DNA of 22,277 nt, from positions 1 through 22,277 of IMG/VR virus record IMGVR_UViG_3300035670_001338. The stretch is one strand, 5' to 3'. The position numbers and the translations under genes were made by a program. Below, piece after piece: positions 18,433-22,277 of this stretch. The first letter of the stretch is position 1. Each line of letters opens with the position of its first letter. The notes under the pieces are model-generated. The model was not told where the DNA came from. It saw only the letters and a program-made list of their open reading frames with translations, and ran no database searches. Origin of the DNA: a virus.

Positions 18433-21400
18433 CTAGGTTGTTAGAACGGTTGAGATTGGGCCGTTAGCTGATTCGTAGTTCTTTAGAGTCTGTACAACAG
18501 CCTCACCAGCCTTAGCACCGCTTACACGAGTCTCTGCGGTTACATTGACGGTGTAGTTGTTTACAACGCCTCCAGAAGCCTGTGCGGCAGCTTGAGCAAG
18601 GTCAGCAGATGACATGCCAGACTTGATTCCTGATAGGTCTACCTGACCGCCAGAAGCAACGACATCACGCAAGCTTGAGTAGATGTCTGACTTGATTTGA
18701 GCGCCTGCTGCTTTAGTAGCATCTCCGATAGCTCCGGCATAGCGCTGAGCACCTGTGATAAGAGCGTCTAGCTGGTCTAGAGCGGCTTGGTCAATCATTG
18801 GCTTAGGAACAGGGATAGCAGCAATCTCAGCAGCAGCAGAAGCCCTAGCAGCGTTCTCGGCAGCACTTTGAGCAACATTGATTGCCAGGTCAAGCTTTGA
18901 CTGGAAGGCATTGTTGAATCCTTCTGCCATAGCTGTAGCCTGTGCCTCAAGAGCATCTTGCTGTGAGCGCATACCTGCGAGCAACTGATCAATAAGTGCC
19001 TGACCAGAGTCGTAGTATGTCTGTGAGACTTCAAAGCCGAGCTCAGCACCTATAGCATCAATCTCGCTGAATAGGCTGTTGATTTCGGTGATAGTGCCTG
19101 CGCCACCGTCTACTAGCGCCTGAGCAGTCTCCCCACCAGCTTCGACACCAGCCTGTACAAGCTGGTTGAAGAGCATTGGGTCAAGACCCATGTCTTTGAG
19201 GATTCTAAGGTTGTTAGCAAACGCACGAGCCTTCTCTGCCATCGTACGGAAACCATCAAGAAGTCCAGCAGATTTATCAGCAACTGAGTCAAGTGTTTCC
19301 TCGTATGAGCGTGAGACTGTGACATTGAAGGTGCGTAGGTCATTACCTAGCTTTACAACGCCCTGTGAGACCTCTGTAACGGTTCTAGTCTGTGTTTCGC
19401 TAGAAAGCTTGTCAAACAGATTTGTGAGGCTTAGAGCGCTTGTGAGGGCTGAGCGGTATTCCTTTATCAAGCTCTCGCTTAGGCTGTACCTGTCTGCAAG
19501 CTCGTCACGCTGACGCTGAATGTTTGCAAGTAGAGCAAGCTCTTCATCTGCGTATGCCTGAAGCTCCTTGTAGCCTGCTTCAAGCAAGTCACCAGCACGG
19601 AAGGCTGACTTTAGGGAGTCACGGATAGATGAGGCGTATTCTGCGACAGCAGACTCAAACTTACCTATCTCTCGCTCGATAGTCGGGAGAACACCTAACT
19701 CTGCCATAAGGTCAGTGAAGCTAAGCCTTACTTCGTCAAAGTGTTCAGCAATAGCCTGTAGGTCTGCCTGAAGCTGTTCGTTGATAGCAGCAACTTTGGC
19801 GTTGTAGTCTGCCCACTCCTGCGCCAGCTTCTCTTGAGCATCTGCAAGTTCCTTAGCGCCCTGTGCGGTTCTGTAATACTGCTTTTCTAGGTCAGCAAGC
19901 GGGAGAATGCCCTTCTTGATTTGAATCCAGACCTTCATCCAGCCTTCAGAGCCGAGAATCATGTCAATTAGACCCTCAGAAGCACCCATAGCCTGAAGTT
20001 GTATGCGAGCTGACTGCTTCTGCACTTCTTCTTGAAGCTTGCCGATGAAGTCTGCTACATAGTCTTTGATGACCTTTGGCGTACCTCCGCCAGTAGTGCT
20101 ACTGCTACCGCCACCGCCAGTGATTTCAGGGGTGATCTTGACCTTGCCCTTGACATCCCAAACTTCAGTCTGGTCGCCTAGTGCCTTTAGGCTTTGACGA
20201 GCTGCTTCGTATAGCCCTGCCATTTCAAGCTTTGATGCATTGATAGCATCCTTGAGCTCAATCTGTTGCTGAATTTGAGAAGCCCAGTCAGTCGAGACAA
20301 GCTTGCTCCAGTCACCAGTGAAGAAGGCATGTGCCATCTCACCCATGACCTTGAAGCCAATAATCGTGTTCTCAATGACATAGAGCAGGTCGTGTATGAG
20401 GTCTACAACAGCGCCGACTGCCCATCCGATAATGTCAAAGACATTCTTGACGGTCAGCTCATTGCCGGTGATTGTCTTGAAGATGGACTCAAACTGGATG
20501 CCTAGAGCAGTGACGGACTCGCCTACATCGGTAAGCGGATTTGTCATGTCGCCAACAAGGGCGATGACTTCATCCATAATGTCTAGGAAGAGGTTTAGCC
20601 CATCAATCATGGCTGGGATGAGGTCTTCTACCAAGCGCTCCAGAGTAGGAGCCATGCCCTCAAAAGTCTCAGTAAGTCGTGGTCCTAGTGTGGCAGTAAC
20701 ATCCTGCAACTGCTCCATCATGCCAGCGATAACAGGCAATAGCGATGTGGCTACAGTGTCTTTGACATTCGCAAATGATGCCGCAAGCTTCTGCTGTTCA
20801 ACAGCTAGAGTGCCAGACTGACGAGCAAATGCGCCTTGAGCATCAGCCGACCTCTTGAATAACAGTTCTACACGGATTTGCTGTTCAGCGAGACGACGCT
20901 CCGCACCCTCAAGATGACTTAGGCTTCTAGCAGCGAGCTCCGCATTGATTTCGGATTGCTTCATAGCAACACCGAACTTCTCAATCGGGTCGTACTCGCC
21001 TCGGAAGAGAGCGGTCATGCCCAAGAGAGCTTCTTGCACATCGTAGCCGTAGGTAATCGATAGATCCGTTGCGAGACCTACTAAGCGCTCTGTAAGGTCA
21101 GCGGTTTCATTTATGCTGAAGCCAGATTGCTTTAGTACCGAACCGATGAAAACAGATGCCTTTGAAGCTTCGTTTAGGGACAGCCCCATGTTTACGGCAG
21201 ACTTTGAGAATGCCTCCATGCGGGGGGCAACTTCATCAAAGACTGTGTTTAGACCAGCAACATTTCGTTCTAGGTCACGAGCGCCAGCTACAGCGTTGAC
21301 AGCAAAGTCAGCAAACTTAGTTCCTGCGACAAAGCCACCGAAGGCGATACCGGCAAGACCAGCAGTCTTAGCAACAGCCCCGACAGATTTGCCGAGCATG

Positions 21401-21471
21401 TTTAGCTGAGAAATAGATTTAGCAAGCCCCTGAATAGATACCGTGATGGGGGTATTGATTTTACCTGCCAC
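18433..21471 (-). CDS. Tail tape measure protein, 1012 aa
   Basis: It is by far the longest gene of the window and has the composition of a tape measure: Ala/Gln/Leu-rich helices, long coiled coils (about 520-720 and 860-900), hydrophobic patches near 25-50 and 340-385, and a Gly/Ser-rich linker near 455-470. The N-terminal part (FADFAVNAVAGARDLERNVAGLN to VEQQKLAASFANVKDTV) matches phage tape measure domains. Its length sets tail length; by the usual 0.15 nm per residue this suggests about 150 nm. The start is GTG at 21471, overlapping the upstream stop as TAGTG, with GAGG 8 nt ahead. Confidence 0.9.
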   Translation of the reverse strand: MAGKINTPITVSIQGLAKSISQLNMLGKSVGAVAKTAGLAGIAFGGFVAGTKFADFAVNAVAGARDLERNVAGLNTVFDEVAPRMEAFSKSAVNMGLSLNEASKASVFIGSVLKQSGFSINETADLTERLVGLATDLSITYGYDVQEALLGMTALFRGEYDPIEKFGVAMKQSEINAELAARSLSHLEGAERRLAEQQIRVELLFKRSADAQGAFARQSGTLAVEQQKLAASFANVKDTVATSLLPVIAGMMEQLQDVTATLGPRLTETFEGMAPTLERLVEDLIPAMIDGLNLFLDIMDEVIALVGDMTNPLTDVGESVTALGIQFESIFKTITGNELTVKNVFDIIGWAVGAVVDLIHDLLYVIENTIIGFKVMGEMAHAFFTGDWSKLVSTDWASQIQQQIELKDAINASKLEMAGLYEAARQSLKALGDQTEVWDVKGKVKITPEITGGGGSSSTTGGGTPKVIKDYVADFIGKLQEEVQKQSARIQLQAMGASEGLIDMILGSEGWMKVWIQIKKGILPLADLEKQYYRTAQGAKELADAQEKLAQEWADYNAKVAAINEQLQADLQAIAEHFDEVRLSFTDLMAELGVLPTIEREIGKFESAVAEYASSIRDSLKSAFRAGDLLEAGYKELQAYADEELALLANIQRQRDELADRYSLSESLIKEYRSALTSALSLTNLFDKLSSETQTRTVTEVSQGVVKLGNDLRTFNVTVSRSYEETLDSVADKSAGLLDGFRTMAEKARAFANNLRILKDMGLDPMLFNQLVQAGVEAGGETAQALVDGGAGTITEINSLFSEIDAIGAELGFEVSQTYYDSGQALIDQLLAGMRSQQDALEAQATAMAEGFNNAFQSKLDLAINVAQSAAENAARASAAAEIAAIPVPKPMIDQAALDQLDALITGAQRYAGAIGDATKAAGAQIKSDIYSSLRDVVASGGQVDLSGIKSGMSSADLAQAAAQASGGVVNNYTVNVTAETRVSGAKAGEAVVQTLKNYESANGPISTVLTT

Positions 21472-22181
21472 TATTTACTCCTCAAGAGGGCATTGACCCT
21501 TAGATTTACTGCTGAGATTGCCATGTCCATTTGACGCTGTGCTTGCGGTAGTGCCTTTTCAGCAGCGGGCCATACAAAGCGTGAGGCCCAGCGTTGCTTG
21601 ACGAATCTTGCGCTCATAAGGCTACCAAGGAAGTTTCCAGGTACTACACGGTGTCTACGCTTGCCAGGAACCTTTGAGCCGTCAGGCATTGTGTACATGT
21701 AGTCATACAAAGGAGTCATGCCTTTGCGCCCCTTAGAACCGCCCCTGCGCCCTGCCATGTCAGCTAGAACAGTTGCAGGTGATCCGACCTGTAGTCGTAC
21801 GATGGCAATCTCTTTGCCCCTGTATGCCTTCTTACGGGTGTTTGGCGTTTGAATGAGTACTGACTTAGATGGCTTGTGACCAGCCCCGAAGCTAGAGCCC
21901 CATGCTAGGCGACCAAAGTGAACCTGACGCATACCGCTAAGAGGGGGCTTTGATTTGCTGGGGATAGCGCTCTTGATTTCTTTTTGCACAGGCTTAGCGA
22001 TAGCCCTGAAGTCCTTGCGCAGTTGTTTTACATAATCTTTGTCAAGCTTTACTAGAACTTTCATTACTTCGTTCCAGTTTGTAATCTCAAGACGAGTTCC
22101 GACAGTACCGCCATACGACCCACCCGTAACGGCACTCATGCCTATCTTTGCTTGTGGGATAACCGCCAATGTAACCGCCAA
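21471..22181 (-). CDS. Tail-region structural protein of unknown type, 236 aa
   Basis: A basic protein with a Lys/Arg-rich centre (SKPPLSGMRQ to RRGGSKGRKG) and a C-terminal alpha-helical part (FVWPAAEKALPQAQRQMDM). It lies directly upstream of the tape measure gene and its end overlaps it. A distant likeness to HK97 gp10-type tail completion proteins is possible but weak. The start is uncertain: TTG at 22181 lies 6 nt after a -10-like TATACA and would be leaderless, whereas ATG at 22139 gives 222 residues. The first residues come from a tandem 12-bp DNA repeat, which speaks for the shorter version. Confidence 0.55.
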   Translation of the reverse strand: MAVTLAVIPQAKIGMSAVTGGSYGGTVGTRLEITNWNEVMKVLVKLDKDYVKQLRKDFRAIAKPVQKEIKSAIPSKSKPPLSGMRQVHFGRLAWGSSFGAGHKPSKSVLIQTPNTRKKAYRGKEIAIVRLQVGSPATVLADMAGRRGGSKGRKGMTPLYDYMYTMPDGSKVPGKRRHRVVPGNFLGSLMSARFVKQRWASRFVWPAAEKALPQAQRQMDMAISAVNLRVNALLRSK

Positions 22182-22206
22182 TCGTCTTGTATAAGTTTAC
22201 CGCCAA
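22161..22206. promoter_or_regulatory. ACCGCCAA repeats and possible promoter before the tape measure block
   Basis: AACCGCCAAT occurs at 22161-22170 and 22173-22182, a 12-bp period, and ACCGCCAA again at 22199-22206. A -10-like TATACA (minus strand, 22188-22193) ends 6 nt before the TTG at 22181. No good -35 is seen, so an activator bound to the repeats may be needed. Taken with the terminator beside it, a new transcript probably begins here. Confidence 0.35.
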
Positions 22207-22213
22207 AAGAAAA

Positions 22214-22233
22214 ACCGCCCCTTGCGGAGCGGT
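22214..22233 (-). terminator. Rho-independent terminator upstream of the tape measure block
   Basis: On the minus strand ACCGCTCC pairs with GGGGCGGT (8 bp with one T·G pair) around a GCAA tetraloop of the stable GNRA type, followed by TTTTTCTTTT. This is a textbook intrinsic terminator. It ends transcripts from genes lying to the right of the window. Confidence 0.85.
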
Positions 22234-22277
22234 CTTCTAGTTTCGTGGAAGCGTCTTAGCGACTAACCACCTTTGCA
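22234..22277 (-). other. End of an upstream minus-strand gene, not identifiable
   Basis: Between the terminator and the window edge there are only 44 nt. All three minus-strand frames meet a stop within them: near 22263, 22258 and 22238. One is probably the end of the preceding gene (expected tail assembly chaperone or major tail gene), but the piece is too short to choose a frame. Confidence 0.3.

Noticed and set aside
19166-19513. Long plus-strand frame antisense to the tape measure gene
   Set aside because: Its composition (Arg/Ser/Leu) reflects the codon pattern of the opposite strand; there is no ribosome binding site or promoter.
1-22277. CRISPR arrays, tRNA genes, insertion sequences and attachment sites
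   Set aside because: No regular spacer-repeat array, cloverleaf with CCA-proximal pattern, transposase, or integrase with flanking core repeats was recognised by eye. A tRNA scan was not possible here and could still find a divergent one.

Overview
This window looks like part of a tailed siphovirus (or prophage) of an actinobacterium. The evidence for an actinobacterial host is two WhiB-type iron-sulfur regulators, an NrdH-type redoxin, two near-consensus CGAAC-N4-GTTCG LexA boxes, probable leaderless genes, and short actinophage-style proteins. Base composition is moderate rather than GC-rich, so a low- to mid-GC actinobacterium (for example a freshwater lineage) would fit, but that is inference. 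No integrase, immunity repressor, DNA polymerase, terminase or capsid gene is visible, so lifestyle cannot be decided here.

Nearly all genes are on the minus strand and read from high to low coordinates. Right part (about 22.2 to 12.9 kb, late genes): an unplaced tail-region protein, a 1012-residue tape measure, a baseplate/minor tail protein, a family of fibre-like proteins interrupted by a free-standing HNH endonuclease, two small virion-associated proteins, then a lysis cassette (one-TM protein, M23 peptidase, two-TM holin candidate). At about 12.1 to 12.9 kb two plus-strand whiB genes, with hairpins and back-to-back promoters, face both neighbouring minus-strand blocks.

Middle part (about 12.1 to 6.4 kb, DNA metabolism): YqaJ exonuclease, ERF-like annealing protein, two HNH genes, a DnaD-like replication initiator/helicase loader, a PD-(D/E)XK protein, a zinc-finger protein, an SSB and a RusA resolvase. 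RusA lacks any ATG, GTG or TTG start and seems to begin at ATT. Together these form a recombination and replication-initiation kit. Next comes a chain of very small, translationally coupled genes (6.4 to 4.4 kb, including NrdH), behind a promoter positioned for a leaderless transcript, then an HTH protein, a metallophosphoesterase, an FmdB-type zinc ribbon and an HNH protein.

Left part (2.5 kb to 1): a roughly 300-bp control region with two LexA boxes, a strong promoter and iteron-like repeats precedes an operon of eight small genes, several joined by TAATG stop-start overlaps. The operon ends at a rho-independent terminator, followed by G-rich non-coding DNA. Several genes here (43, 26, 55, 58, 24, 53 and 50 codons) are very short and are supported mainly by exact stop-start overlaps with their neighbours.
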